Virus record (IMG/VR): IMGVR_UViG_3300042544_002146
Location: 1 to 37,661 of that record
Reading direction: 5' to 3' (one strand)
DNA: 37,661 nt
From: a virus
Positions within the stretch are counted from its first letter, which is position 1. Every line of letters starts with the position of its first letter. Below the pieces are notes generated by a model that saw only the letters and a program-made list of their open reading frames with translations, did not search any database and had not been told where the DNA came from. Below, in pieces: positions 1-8,678 of the stretch. The position numbers were made by a program, and so were the translations under genes.

Positions 1-1
1 A

Positions 2-1471
2 GAACTTGACCTCTACTTTAACATTTCCTTTTTTGTCAGCTTTACCTTCCCGTTCTATAAAATAATCAACTCCGTTTACCTCAAAGTTAAACTTACATCG
101 GAAACTCATTTTCTGAGTATTCAATACGTGTACAGCTTTATATCCCTTGCTAAATTTATCAAATACACAAAATGCTAACGCATCCATAATACTCGATTTA
201 CCACTAGCATTTGGTGCAAATAATCCGATAGTACCCTTGAGTTTGGTAAAATCAATATAATTGCCTTCTCCGTAACTAAACATATTATCAAATTCAAATA
301 CTTTTGGTTTCCAGCGAATATTCTTCGGAGCTTTATCCTTTGGTATTTCTAGATTGATAATTTTATTTAACTCTTTAACCTTATAAATAAGTTCTGCGGA
401 AACATTCTTAGATAGAAGATTTTCTTCTATTAGTTTGTTCTGATAATCAACGTCGAAAATGTTATGAATCTCAAATATCTGACCCGATTTCAACATTAAA
501 TCATGTGATGGTTCATCGATTCGATTAAATGTGGTTTCGATAATTTCACACTTATTCTTTACTTCATTGATAATCTCTTTGACCTGAGATGGAATAGATT
601 CACAACAAAGTGTACGAATGCGAACTTTCTTTGGAATGTCTGTAATATCAGTGATTAGTTTACCTTTATTAATTTCGATTGTATAAAAGCCATAATCATT
701 TTTCAACTCATAATGTTTATAGACTTTTCGTTTCAGATCCCACATCAAGAATCCGTGTCCTTTAAGTTCTTCGCCGTGATTCTGTTGAATCATAGAACCC
801 GCATATACGATTATAGGCTTACTTTCACTTTCATCGTATTCTTGTAGAATCTGATGTTTATGGATATCGCCTAACATTGCAATGTGATGTCCATCAAACA
901 ATTCATTTGTAATAGCACGATTACTAACGGTGTATCCAACATCTGTAACAGCATTATTAACCGGACCATGGAATAATGCAATATGATGGTCTGTTTCTAC
1001 TCGATGTTTAGATAGAATGTCTTTATAACGGATATACTTGTCTGGATCGTCAAATACACTAAAATTGTTAAATAGTATATTTTGATAACGATAGACTTCA
1101 GTATTTTTTAGATAATAAAGATTTGGATGATTGAGTGCTTGTACGATTGGAGTTAAACAGTCCAATCTTGCCTTGTTTGCTAACGTTGCATCATGATTAC
1201 CCGCCGTTAAAATCACGGGCACACGATCAGCACAATTTTTTAGAAAGTCGCCCCCGATTTTAACACACTCAGGACTTAAATCTGATTTATTATGAAAAAT
1301 GTCGCCTGCAATAACCAAGATTGCATTTAGAGTTTTAGCTTTATCCAAAGCAGTATAAAACTTTTCAAATACAGATGTATATTCATCATGTCGTTTTGTC
1401 AAACGAATGTGAATATCCGCAACATGCATCACACAATTGATTTTATCGTCGGTATTTTTTAATACGATCAT
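2..1471 (-). CDS. SbcD-SbcC (gp47-gp46) fusion recombination nuclease/ATPase, partial
   Basis: The frame is open from ATG 1471 to the window edge (490 codons, no stop), so the C-terminus lies outside. Residues 1-340 are an SbcD/Mre11/gp47-type metallophosphatase: D19-x-H21 in ADIHIR, GDIFHNK at 56-62, GNHD at 91-94, FHGPV, and GDIHKH near 198. After a linker (about 345-385) the same frame enters the SbcC/Rad50/gp46 ATPase N-terminus, with FSYGEGNYIDF followed by the Walker A APNASGKSS (Lys425) and a Rad50-like strand ending in EREG. In T4 these are separate genes 47 and 46 acting together in end resection and recombination-dependent replication; here they are covalently joined. The ATG overlaps the stop of the primase gene (ATGA). 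I read every codon for stops and found none. The coiled coil and Walker B are off the window. Confidence 0.9.
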   Translation of the reverse strand, partial: MIVLKNTDDKINCVMHVADIHIRLTKRHDEYTSVFEKFYTALDKAKTLNAILVIAGDIFHNKSDLSPECVKIGGDFLKNCADRVPVILTAGNHDATLANKARLDCLTPIVQALNHPNLYYLKNTEVYRYQNILFNNFSVFDDPDKYIRYKDILSKHRVETDHHIALFHGPVNNAVTDVGYTVSNRAITNELFDGHHIAMLGDIHKHQILQEYDESESKPIIVYAGSMIQQNHGEELKGHGFLMWDLKRKVYKHYELKNDYGFYTIEINKGKLITDITDIPKKVRIRTLCCESIPSQVKEIINEVKNKCEIIETTFNRIDEPSHDLMLKSGQIFEIHNIFDVDYQNKLIEENLLSKNVSAELIYKVKELNKIINLEIPKDKAPKNIRWKPKVFEFDNMFSYGEGNYIDFTKLKGTIGLFAPNASGKSSIMDALAFCVFDKFSKGYKAVHVLNTQKMSFRCKFNFEVNGVDYFIEREGKADKKGNVKVEVKF

Positions 1472-2382
1472 AGTTTATTTATTAATTTATATCTGTATAA
1501 TACACTTTCATCCATTCTAACACCACAGCTGATGGTTTGCCAAGTTTTTATATGTCCTATTTCATTCGGATCTTTTCCGTCTAATAAAATTAGACGTGAT
1601 TCAATATCATTAGAAATTAAAAAATCACATATTTTCAAACTGGATCCTAAAGCATCGTTATCCAATAAAACATTTACATATGGCGGTCTATATTCTAGCA
1701 ATTTCATTTTAAGTTTTCTAGACATAGTCTTTCCGAATAAAGGTACCGTATTGTACTTTACCGAAAGCGCGTCAAATGGTCCCTCTACGATTGTAATAGG
1801 TTTTGTAAAATCTGTAAATAGTTCAAATCCTATGATGTCTTTGCTTCCATCACATAATCTATACTTTAGATACCCATTGTAAAAGTCTCTACCACAATAG
1901 AAATTTAAATTTCCATCTTTATCATATGACGGAATAATTACTCTATTTGCGAATGTGCCTTCTGTACAATAACCAATATTATAACGAACAATTTCATGCA
2001 CATTTAGATTTCTTTTTAAACAATAGTTAAGTGCGTGTTTATAACCAACGTCGTTTGAAGATTTGTATAGTGGTTTAAATTCACTTGGTAAAGTTAGTGT
2101 CTTTTTCTCGTCAGAGACATAACTTGTTCTGACTTTATTTTTACATAAGATCTGATAGTACTCAGCCGAAGCTTTTAATTTTTTAAGAAGTGAAGAAAAA
2201 CTTTTACCACTGAAGCCACATACCCAACATTGGTAATATCCAGTGATAGTGTTGATATTTAATTTACGTTTGTGATGTTGACAGTTTGTGCAAAACACAA
2301 GTATTTCAGTGCCACCTTTTTGAATATGTGGTTTTTGCTTAAACAACTTTGAAAGTGTTTCTATAACCGAACTATTAATCAT
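1468..2382 (-). CDS. DNA primase (zinc-ribbon + Toprim)
   Basis: A 304-aa DnaG/gp61-type primase that would make RNA primers for lagging-strand synthesis. It has an N-terminal zinc ribbon (C31-x2-C34 and C52-x2-C55) for template recognition. A Toprim core follows, with the acidic motif IVEGPFDALS (Glu200) and the DND motif (Asp241, Asp243) that bind catalytic metal. The length fits small phage primases that lack a fused helicase. The stop overlaps the start of the SbcDC fusion by four bases, so the two are likely translated together, and RuvC lies just upstream. Family is confident; whether it is closer to gp61 or to DnaG is not resolved. Confidence 0.88.
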   Translation of the reverse strand: MINSSVIETLSKLFKQKPHIQKGGTEILVFCTNCQHHKRKLNINTITGYYQCWVCGFSGKSFSSLLKKLKASAEYYQILCKNKVRTSYVSDEKKTLTLPSEFKPLYKSSNDVGYKHALNYCLKRNLNVHEIVRYNIGYCTEGTFANRVIIPSYDKDGNLNFYCGRDFYNGYLKYRLCDGSKDIIGFELFTDFTKPITIVEGPFDALSVKYNTVPLFGKTMSRKLKMKLLEYRPPYVNVLLDNDALGSSLKICDFLISNDIESRLILLDGKDPNEIGHIKTWQTISCGVRMDESVLYRYKLINKL

Positions 2383-2424
2383 CTCATTCTAGAGTAACAG
2401 ATGAATTAAATTAAATCAAGACAT

Positions 2425-2934
2425 TTATTTTTTATATAAACTAGCTACCACAGCGTCGTACATATCACCATTACGTTCGTCCCAATTTCCTTTTTTATTT
2501 TGTGTAGTAAACTTTATAACATCAGGCATAAGCAATTCAAGTTCTTGTCTAACAAAATCTTTTGATTTGATTCCTTTTATTCTACATTTGCCAAACAACT
2601 GTTTTCGTATCGTATTAACCGATAATAAATTAACTTTCTTTTTAAAATGTTCTTCTATAATATACGCAAAAACAGCATTGTGTCTAGCTAATGTGATAAT
2701 AACTTGTTGACTAGTAAAACCTCCAGCGAATCCGCTTAATGCGGCTTCAAGATTAATTTCATCAAAATTTTTAATTTCTTTAATAGTTTCAAGATGGGAT
2801 ATAATGTGAAATGTTTTTTCTTTTGTAGTTTCTAATTTTTTTGTGTCTACAAAACCAGCAGAAAGAATCTTTCCGTTTTCACAGAAAGACCAACCAGTTG
2901 TAGATGTAGATGAATCCAATCCTAATATAACCAT
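2425..2934 (-). CDS. RuvC-like Holliday junction resolvase
   Basis: A 169-aa RNase H-fold protein with the RuvC layout. The first strand GLDSSTSTTGW carries Asp7, NLEAAL carries Glu63, and the C-terminal helix GDMYDAVVASL carries Asp157 and Asp160, giving the four acidic residues that bind two metal ions. RuvC-type enzymes cut four-way junctions; in phages they resolve branched replicating DNA before packaging, the role endonuclease VII (gp49) has in T4. Its place beside primase and SbcDC supports that role. The length matches bacterial RuvC (about 170 aa). Confidence 0.85.
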   Translation of the reverse strand: MVILGLDSSTSTTGWSFCENGKILSAGFVDTKKLETTKEKTFHIISHLETIKEIKNFDEINLEAALSGFAGGFTSQQVIITLARHNAVFAYIIEEHFKKKVNLLSVNTIRKQLFGKCRIKGIKSKDFVRQELELLMPDVIKFTTQNKKGNWDERNGDMYDAVVASLYKK

Positions 2935-2946
2935 TTAGAATATATA

Positions 2947-3426
2947 TTAACGGCGGAATGAACCGTTAGTATATTTGTTACTATTAAAACCTTTAACGAA
3001 TCGTGAAAGTTCTAAAGATCTCTGATCTCCTACATCTTTAAATTGACTTGCACCTAATGGGGTTTGTAATCTAAACCCAGGATCTTTAGTATATAATGCA
3101 TCTTGCAAAGAAGCCTGACCATTCCAGTTAGTGGAAATTTTATTAACACCTGTAGTTAATACTGGACCATTTGAGGTATTATCACTGTACTTCAAATATT
3201 TTTCATTGAAATTTTCTTTGGGTTTATTAGGATATGGACCAGCTACTTGAAAACCAGGATTAATTGTTGACAATGTAGATTGAATACTGCCATTTCCAGC
3301 GTCTAACATTGTATTAGACGTAGATCGATATGCATCAAAAGCACCTCCGGCTTTTTGTCCGGATTGATATCTACCAACCAATCCCGTTTTTAGGGATTCA
3401 CGATTAATTTTTGAGTCTGTTGCCAT
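2947..3426 (-). CDS. hypothetical protein with an internal duplicated motif
   Basis: A 159-aa polar, Gly/Asn/Ser-rich protein that I do not recognise. Two similar segments occur: NPGFQVAGPYP near 55-66 and DPGFRLQTPLG near 114-125, each preceded by a Gln-containing stretch, suggesting an internal duplication. There is no membrane segment or signal peptide. It lies between the recombination block and the virion genes and is preceded by a T4-late-like TATAAATA, so a minor virion protein is plausible but unproven. Confidence 0.6.
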   Translation of the reverse strand: MATDSKINRESLKTGLVGRYQSGQKAGGAFDAYRSTSNTMLDAGNGSIQSTLSTINPGFQVAGPYPNKPKENFNEKYLKYSDNTSNGPVLTTGVNKISTNWNGQASLQDALYTKDPGFRLQTPLGASQFKDVGDQRSLELSRFVKGFNSNKYTNGSFRR

Positions 3427-3434
3427 ACGAGTCT

Positions 3435-3442
3435 ATTTATAT
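3435..3442 (-). promoter_or_regulatory. T4-late-like TATAAATA box
   Basis: TATAAATA reads on the minus strand, ending eight bases before the ATG of the 159-aa gene. It matches the T4 late promoter -10 consensus, and the phage encodes a gp55-like factor. Exact matches are expected by chance several times in such AT-rich DNA, and the box is unusually close to the start codon. Confidence 0.3.
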
Positions 3443-3453
3443 AATAAATATAA

Positions 3454-6084
3454 TTAGGTATCCCATTTAATCACAATATTAATAGGAATTTCACCGGTAT
3501 TTTTAATTGGTTGCGCTAATTTAGCTATAGCAACCAATTCGGCACCACTATATAATCCAACTGTTGTAATGTACGGTGCTAGATATGATCCAGTGGGATC
3601 CAATGAACTACTATAGTTATATTCAAAGAATTCTTGTTTTACTAATTTTTTGTTTGATTTTCCTGTTTTTTCATTCAAGAACGAAATCATATCATCGTAA
3701 TTATTACGGCGTGATCTTGGATTCAAATAATTCTGATAATTGTTTATTGTAAAATCTTGAATAAAATACTTCCATATGGCCGATCCATCTTGATAATTAG
3801 CTGTGCCATCACCATTAACATCAAAATTTAAAGAACTACATTTAGATTTTAACTCATTTGTCAATCTATTTGATTCGTAGTCATAATAAGATGAACTATA
3901 AAAATTAAATATAGACTCATCTATATCACCTGATACAAAATTATCCCACCATTTCTCAGAATTATTAACTGTAATTCGGGTATTAATATATCTTAAGATT
4001 ATATCTAAATTATCAAAATTAAAAATATCTGTATTAATCACTCCATAATCAAACATAGATGACGTAATTGCGGTTGGATTAGTAGATACATTAAATTCTC
4101 CTGGCTCTATAGTACAAATATATTGTTTTTCATGCAATGTTATTTGACTGTTATATTTCATGTATAAGTACGTGTTATTAAAATCCGTTGGATCAAGCGT
4201 TAGATTATTTAACACACTGCCTGTATTATTAATTATTAACTTATTAGTGTTATAAAATATATTACCGACATTAAAATTTGTTTGTAAATCAGACATATTA
4301 TAAATGTATGATTTTCCAAATATTTTACTAGCGGCATATGCGTATTCACCTTGTTCATCAGCAAACACTATCAAATTATCGCATGCGCCTGAAAAAGCAC
4401 CTGAAATGGGTCCGCCATTACAACTTAGACAATCTTCCATCTGTAGATACACAAAACTAGATGTTATAATACAATCTTCACTTTGATATGAAGATGTTAA
4501 TAAATAAGTTAAATCACTTCTACTACCAGATTCAGTTATTAACGGAGCTGATAAATAAAAGTCTTCATTTAGTGGAATAGGAGCTCCTATTACTAAATTT
4601 GTATCTGATAAAGATACTGAATATCCATAAGCTGTAAATGGTTTGCCAATTTCTTTTCTTTTAGATATAGGATCCGTAGTCATCTGCATTACTACAGATC
4701 CTGTCACTGCGTAAAGTAACGTTTGTCCGCAATACGTAGATTCTCCAAAATCATACTGATTGAAAGTTAAATCATAATAATTTATCGAACTGGAAATGAA
4801 TAATGAACTAAATGGAAAATATGGTTTTGGAGAACCAATTAATATTTTTTTATCAAAAGTAGATACAGAATATCCAAATAAATTGTCTTTAAATGTTACC
4901 TCGTCTCCATACAATTTTGTTATAAGTTGAAATCCGCAGTTTTTATCATCTGGACACTGTTGATTGTTATATACATAAACAGATCCACGCTGTCTTAAAG
5001 TTTTTGATCCAGAGTACTCCCAATAAACCAAATCATTTGGGGCACCTACAGCTAGAGTTGTATCATACAATGATACCGCATATCCGTATCTAGTATTAAT
5101 TTGACTTCCACTTGGAATTAATTCAAAGTTCGTATTTTGAATAGTATAATATTGCGAACTTGTATTTTGAGATAATACCTGACTTAATTTCCAATTATTT
5201 AAATTTAAAGATCCCGAAAATAAATAGACATTGGATTGAGATAGTTGATTGCTTCCAACCACCAATGTCCCTTCATTTTTTTTATCCAGAGAAATTGAAT
5301 ACCCAAACCCATATTGATGTGGATATTCAATAACACTACACGTTAATATTTGTGGAGAAGAATAGGTACAATCAGCATCTGTATATTTGTATATATATAC
5401 AGCGCCTCGACCGTTGTTGTAGTTAGGTGATCCAACTGCTAAGTAGTTATTGGTAATGGATACAGAACTACCAAATTTCTTTGAAATGGATCCTGTGATA
5501 GAACAAAATGGAATATCACTTATATTATATTCATCTACGGATATAGAGTTTCCCGCAGAACTAGGAATAATACCTTTTGTATTATCAAACGTATAGTTTG
5601 GATTAATTTTGAATATATCTACACAGGCGAAACTACTTGTGTGTCCTAGATAATAACTTGATGATACTGATGTGTCTCCCACTGCCAAAAAATATGTAGA
5701 TAAATCAATGGCAGATCCATAATTGGATTGATTTACTTTTAAATTGTTCGATTCTACAATGATAAAATCACAATTTGATCCTGGAGAATCATTTATAGAA
5801 CCACTTTCAATTATCAGAGAAGCTGTTAATGCAGCACTGGAACTTTGTTCTGTGTAGTAAGTCGCTAAATTTCCATTTTCTGGAAAAATTGTTTTCTTTA
5901 ATATTTTAGAAAGCGAGTAATTCGATTTAAAACTGTCTTTTTTAATCAAAAAAACCTGACCAACTTTACTAAATCCTTCACATGATGTGTATGTGTCAGA
6001 CGGTGGATTTCCTATAGCGATAAGATCACCATTGGTCACTACCACACTACCATAATTCTGATTATATATATTTTCCAAATTCAT
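3454..6084 (-). CDS. FG-GAP (integrin-like) beta-propeller virion protein
   Basis: An 876-aa protein whose first ~500 residues hold seven FG-GAP-type blades of the pattern [FY]G-x-[SA]-[VI]-x4-9-L-[AV]-[VI]-G: YGSVVVTNGDLIAIG, YGSAIDLSTYFLAVG, FGSSVSITNNYLAVG, FGYSISLDKKN, YGYAVSLYDTTLAVG, FGYSVSTFDKKILIG and YGYSVSLSDTNLVIG. Seven blades would close an integrin-alpha-like propeller. Near residue 756 is a calcium-loop-like DVNGDGTANYQD (dockerin/EF-hand type). The last ~35 residues (YITTVGLY ... LVAIAKLAQP) match the C-terminus of the 369-aa protein encoded at 6875-7984, so the two likely share an attachment or assembly domain. A virion role, possibly host or glycan binding, is inferred from position among tail genes. 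Confidence 0.78.
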   Translation of the reverse strand: MNLENIYNQNYGSVVVTNGDLIAIGNPPSDTYTSCEGFSKVGQVFLIKKDSFKSNYSLSKILKKTIFPENGNLATYYTEQSSSAALTASLIIESGSINDSPGSNCDFIIVESNNLKVNQSNYGSAIDLSTYFLAVGDTSVSSSYYLGHTSSFACVDIFKINPNYTFDNTKGIIPSSAGNSISVDEYNISDIPFCSITGSISKKFGSSVSITNNYLAVGSPNYNNGRGAVYIYKYTDADCTYSSPQILTCSVIEYPHQYGFGYSISLDKKNEGTLVVGSNQLSQSNVYLFSGSLNLNNWKLSQVLSQNTSSQYYTIQNTNFELIPSGSQINTRYGYAVSLYDTTLAVGAPNDLVYWEYSGSKTLRQRGSVYVYNNQQCPDDKNCGFQLITKLYGDEVTFKDNLFGYSVSTFDKKILIGSPKPYFPFSSLFISSSINYYDLTFNQYDFGESTYCGQTLLYAVTGSVVMQMTTDPISKRKEIGKPFTAYGYSVSLSDTNLVIGAPIPLNEDFYLSAPLITESGSRSDLTYLLTSSYQSEDCIITSSFVYLQMEDCLSCNGGPISGAFSGACDNLIVFADEQGEYAYAASKIFGKSYIYNMSDLQTNFNVGNIFYNTNKLIINNTGSVLNNLTLDPTDFNNTYLYMKYNSQITLHEKQYICTIEPGEFNVSTNPTAITSSMFDYGVINTDIFNFDNLDIILRYINTRITVNNSEKWWDNFVSGDIDESIFNFYSSSYYDYESNRLTNELKSKCSSLNFDVNGDGTANYQDGSAIWKYFIQDFTINNYQNYLNPRSRRNNYDDMISFLNEKTGKSNKKLVKQEFFEYNYSSSLDPTGSYLAPYITTVGLYSGAELVAIAKLAQPIKNTGEIPINIVIKWDT

Positions 6085-6095
6085 ACTCTATATAC

Positions 6096-6839
6096 TTATG
6101 TAGATATCGACCCATAATACAAATATTGTCCTAAACCTGTTATTCCATAATTAACTACGCTATTAGTATCAGTTGTATAAACTTCAAAATCACTAATAAA
6201 ATATGATCCGGACAAATATAAATTGTTTATACCATCGTCTAAAATATCACCAACTATATCACCTGTTTGATTATTAATTACTACACTAAAAGGACTAATT
6301 TTGTCACCGCTCTGTGTTACATTTAATGTATAACTTATAAATTTATCATCCAAATTTAACTTAGCTTTAGATGTATCATATCCATCAAATCCAAAAATAT
6401 TATATGAGTTATTATAATTATTATAATACATATTTTTTATTGTATTATAAACCTGTCCTTGATAAGTGCCATCTAAATTGATGGGATTAGTTTCACCATT
6501 ATAATGAATATTATCGACTGGATAAAATACTGATCCAGCTGGAATCTTTAACCCAAGTTGAAAATGCGGATTATTTGGATCTTCTATCGGCGAACAAGCC
6601 AAGAAACCATTAGAATTAATTAATGATGACGTACAACTATCATTGTTAACCGTAGCAAATGATCCTGTATCTAAATAATTAAAATTATAATCACATTCGG
6701 CTATGGGAATCACCAATGGGAAATTATACGTACCATCACTTAGTAGTAGCAAATCAGAAAAGATGTTATTAGCGACTTTAGTCTTTGCTACCGAAAATGT
6801 AGTAACTTGTATGTCTTGATTTTTGAGAAATTTAATCAT
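6096..6839 (-). CDS. hypothetical protein, likely virion structural
   Basis: A 247-aa protein, rich in Asn, Tyr and Asp, with no membrane segments and no family I recognise. The N-terminus (MIKFLKNQDIQVTTFSV) looks like a short folded lead-in before a beta-rich body. It sits between two proteins that share a C-terminal domain, with 11 and 35 bases to its neighbours, so it probably belongs to the same tail assembly. The start codon is supported by the gap upstream, which holds an AT-rich TATTTATA six bases from ATG. Confidence 0.6.
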   Translation of the reverse strand: MIKFLKNQDIQVTTFSVAKTKVANNIFSDLLLLSDGTYNFPLVIPIAECDYNFNYLDTGSFATVNNDSCTSSLINSNGFLACSPIEDPNNPHFQLGLKIPAGSVFYPVDNIHYNGETNPINLDGTYQGQVYNTIKNMYYNNYNNSYNIFGFDGYDTSKAKLNLDDKFISYTLNVTQSGDKISPFSVVINNQTGDIVGDILDDGINNLYLSGSYFISDFEVYTTDTNSVVNYGITGLGQYLYYGSIST

Positions 6840-6874
6840 CCCAATATAAATAGGAAGATTTAAAAGTATTTAGA

Positions 6875-7984
6875 TTAAAAATCAATACGACACTTAATCA
6901 ACAACTCATTATCAAATGATTTTTGTGTAGGTCTACTTAGTTTACCTACAGCTAATAGTTCGTTATTAGAATCATATAATCCAATTGTGGTAATATAAGT
7001 ACGAGGATTACTAATAAGTGCTGGATATATAATAGTGCCTTTAGTTTGACCGTCAGTACCATCTGATACAAATGTTGGGTTGTTACTGTAATTGAATTCT
7101 TTATTTTTTACTCTGATGAAGTAATTGGTAGATGGTACAAATTCTGATTTGCGAACCGCCATATTCTTATTTGATTTTTTTATACTCAAATAGAATTTAC
7201 GTATCCAATTTCTCCAATAACTCTTCCAGTTAACTGAATATTGATTCGTTGTTCTAGCACTAGTAATTTCCGGAGGATTTCCAGTAATACCAACTCTCGC
7301 ATCTAACTTTAATGCGTTCAATATAACTACTCCATTTGTAGGATAAAATAAACCGATTCCGTCATAAACACCGGATACGGTACCACCTTTAGTGTATGGA
7401 GTTGGAACTCCGTTAATAATAGATCCTGAAATCAAGTTATAAACATTTTGTTGTGTATTAATAACTTGGGAATCGTCGATATACGAGAATTGACCTAAAG
7501 AGCCAGTGAAATTTAATTGAATTTGGCCTGGATCAATTTGATCTTGGAATTTATCAGCTACATAGTTTAGTACAAAGATTGCGGAACTGTCGGTTGGAGA
7601 ATCAACACTACCAGACGCAAAGCTAAAGAATGTATCGCCTGGTTGTAAAAGTGTGTTTTTATATTGTGTATATATAATTTTGGTTTCATTCGTATACACG
7701 TTTGCTATTGATTGACCTGGATAATTAAAATAACTACTGCCTGAATTATAATAATCTCCATAAGCAACTGCAAAATATTGATCGCCTCCACTATATATAT
7801 CGATGTAATATTGTGCATTTCTTACGTCAAATGGACTAGATCCTGTCATGACGTTTGCTTGGGCGGATGAAGTTACAAATGATGATTGTGCTACTGTCAA
7901 ACTACCAGTACCAAACATGCCCGATGATACCTGGTTAATTCTTCCTGCTACTACGTCGTCTGGAGTAAATGGTGTGAATATCAT
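6875..7984 (-). CDS. virion structural protein sharing C-terminal domain with FG-GAP protein
   Basis: A 369-aa protein with Gly/Ser/Tyr-rich, beta-type sequence and no membrane segment. Its C-terminal ~45 residues contain YITTIGLYDSNNELLAVGKLSRP, nearly the same as the end of the FG-GAP protein encoded at 3454-6084. This C-terminal signature is familiar to me from tail-region proteins of marine T4-like phages, but I cannot name a T4 counterpart. It is 7 bases from the next structural gene upstream. Specific function unknown. Confidence 0.68.
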   Translation of the reverse strand: MIFTPFTPDDVVAGRINQVSSGMFGTGSLTVAQSSFVTSSAQANVMTGSSPFDVRNAQYYIDIYSGGDQYFAVAYGDYYNSGSSYFNYPGQSIANVYTNETKIIYTQYKNTLLQPGDTFFSFASGSVDSPTDSSAIFVLNYVADKFQDQIDPGQIQLNFTGSLGQFSYIDDSQVINTQQNVYNLISGSIINGVPTPYTKGGTVSGVYDGIGLFYPTNGVVILNALKLDARVGITGNPPEITSARTTNQYSVNWKSYWRNWIRKFYLSIKKSNKNMAVRKSEFVPSTNYFIRVKNKEFNYSNNPTFVSDGTDGQTKGTIIYPALISNPRTYITTIGLYDSNNELLAVGKLSRPTQKSFDNELLIKCRIDF

Positions 7985-7990
7985 ATATTA

Positions 7991-8632
7991 TTAATTTGTG
8001 GTAGGAACACTAACAGTTACATTGATTGAAGTACTTCCACCACTTTCATTGCCGATGATAGTAATATTAGTTGTTGTTGTCTTAGACAAAGAACTATTTG
8101 GAATAAATCTAAACTTATTACCTATAACGACTTGTGACGATTGTGATACTAAATCGCCTGTGAATGATGGAATCGTCGCTGATGTAGAATTCAAATTATT
8201 GGTTTCAGTGACCACTAAAGTGCCAACATTTTTATTAGTCAAAATTGCTGTATATCCCAATGTCACGTTATAAACTGGACTTGTACTCGGAATAACGTCA
8301 ATTGCGGCTGAATAAGTACGTGGTACAGAAATCAATGGCGGTGCAATACTAATAGTTGGTACCGATGTAACGCCATCATTCAAAGTGACCAACTTATATT
8401 TCATTGTCTGTGATTCATCCGTAATGGGTTCCATAATTGGAGTGTTACGAATAGCTATATCGTAATAAGCACTGCCCAGTGGGTGAGTTGGATTAAATTG
8501 AGTATAATCAATTTCGTCATCAGCTAAAGCGAAAGCTGTAATGTTCAATCCACCTGTTTTTGCTAATACTTCTCGACCTTTTTTTGTCAGTATCGCGTTA
8601 ACAGTCAGAACGTTGTTATTAAGGTATGCCAT
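7991..8632 (-). CDS. virion structural protein, hypothetical
   Basis: A 213-aa protein. The N-terminal half (MAYLNNNVLTVNAILTKKG, ALADDEIDYTQFNP, IRNTPIMEPITDE) resembles a conserved domain seen in tail regions of large marine myoviruses. The C-terminal half is Thr/Ser/Val-rich with an Ig-like beta-strand pattern ending in VTVSVPTTN. No catalytic motif is visible. It lies in the run of virion genes, 7 bases from the next one. Role inferred from context. Confidence 0.62.
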   Translation of the reverse strand: MAYLNNNVLTVNAILTKKGREVLAKTGGLNITAFALADDEIDYTQFNPTHPLGSAYYDIAIRNTPIMEPITDESQTMKYKLVTLNDGVTSVPTISIAPPLISVPRTYSAAIDVIPSTSPVYNVTLGYTAILTNKNVGTLVVTETNNLNSTSATIPSFTGDLVSQSSQVVIGNKFRFIPNSSLSKTTTTNITIIGNESGGSTSINVTVSVPTTN

Positions 8633-8678
8633 ATGTAAATAATTATCAAGTGTTTTTAGTTTTTAATCAAAAATTATA

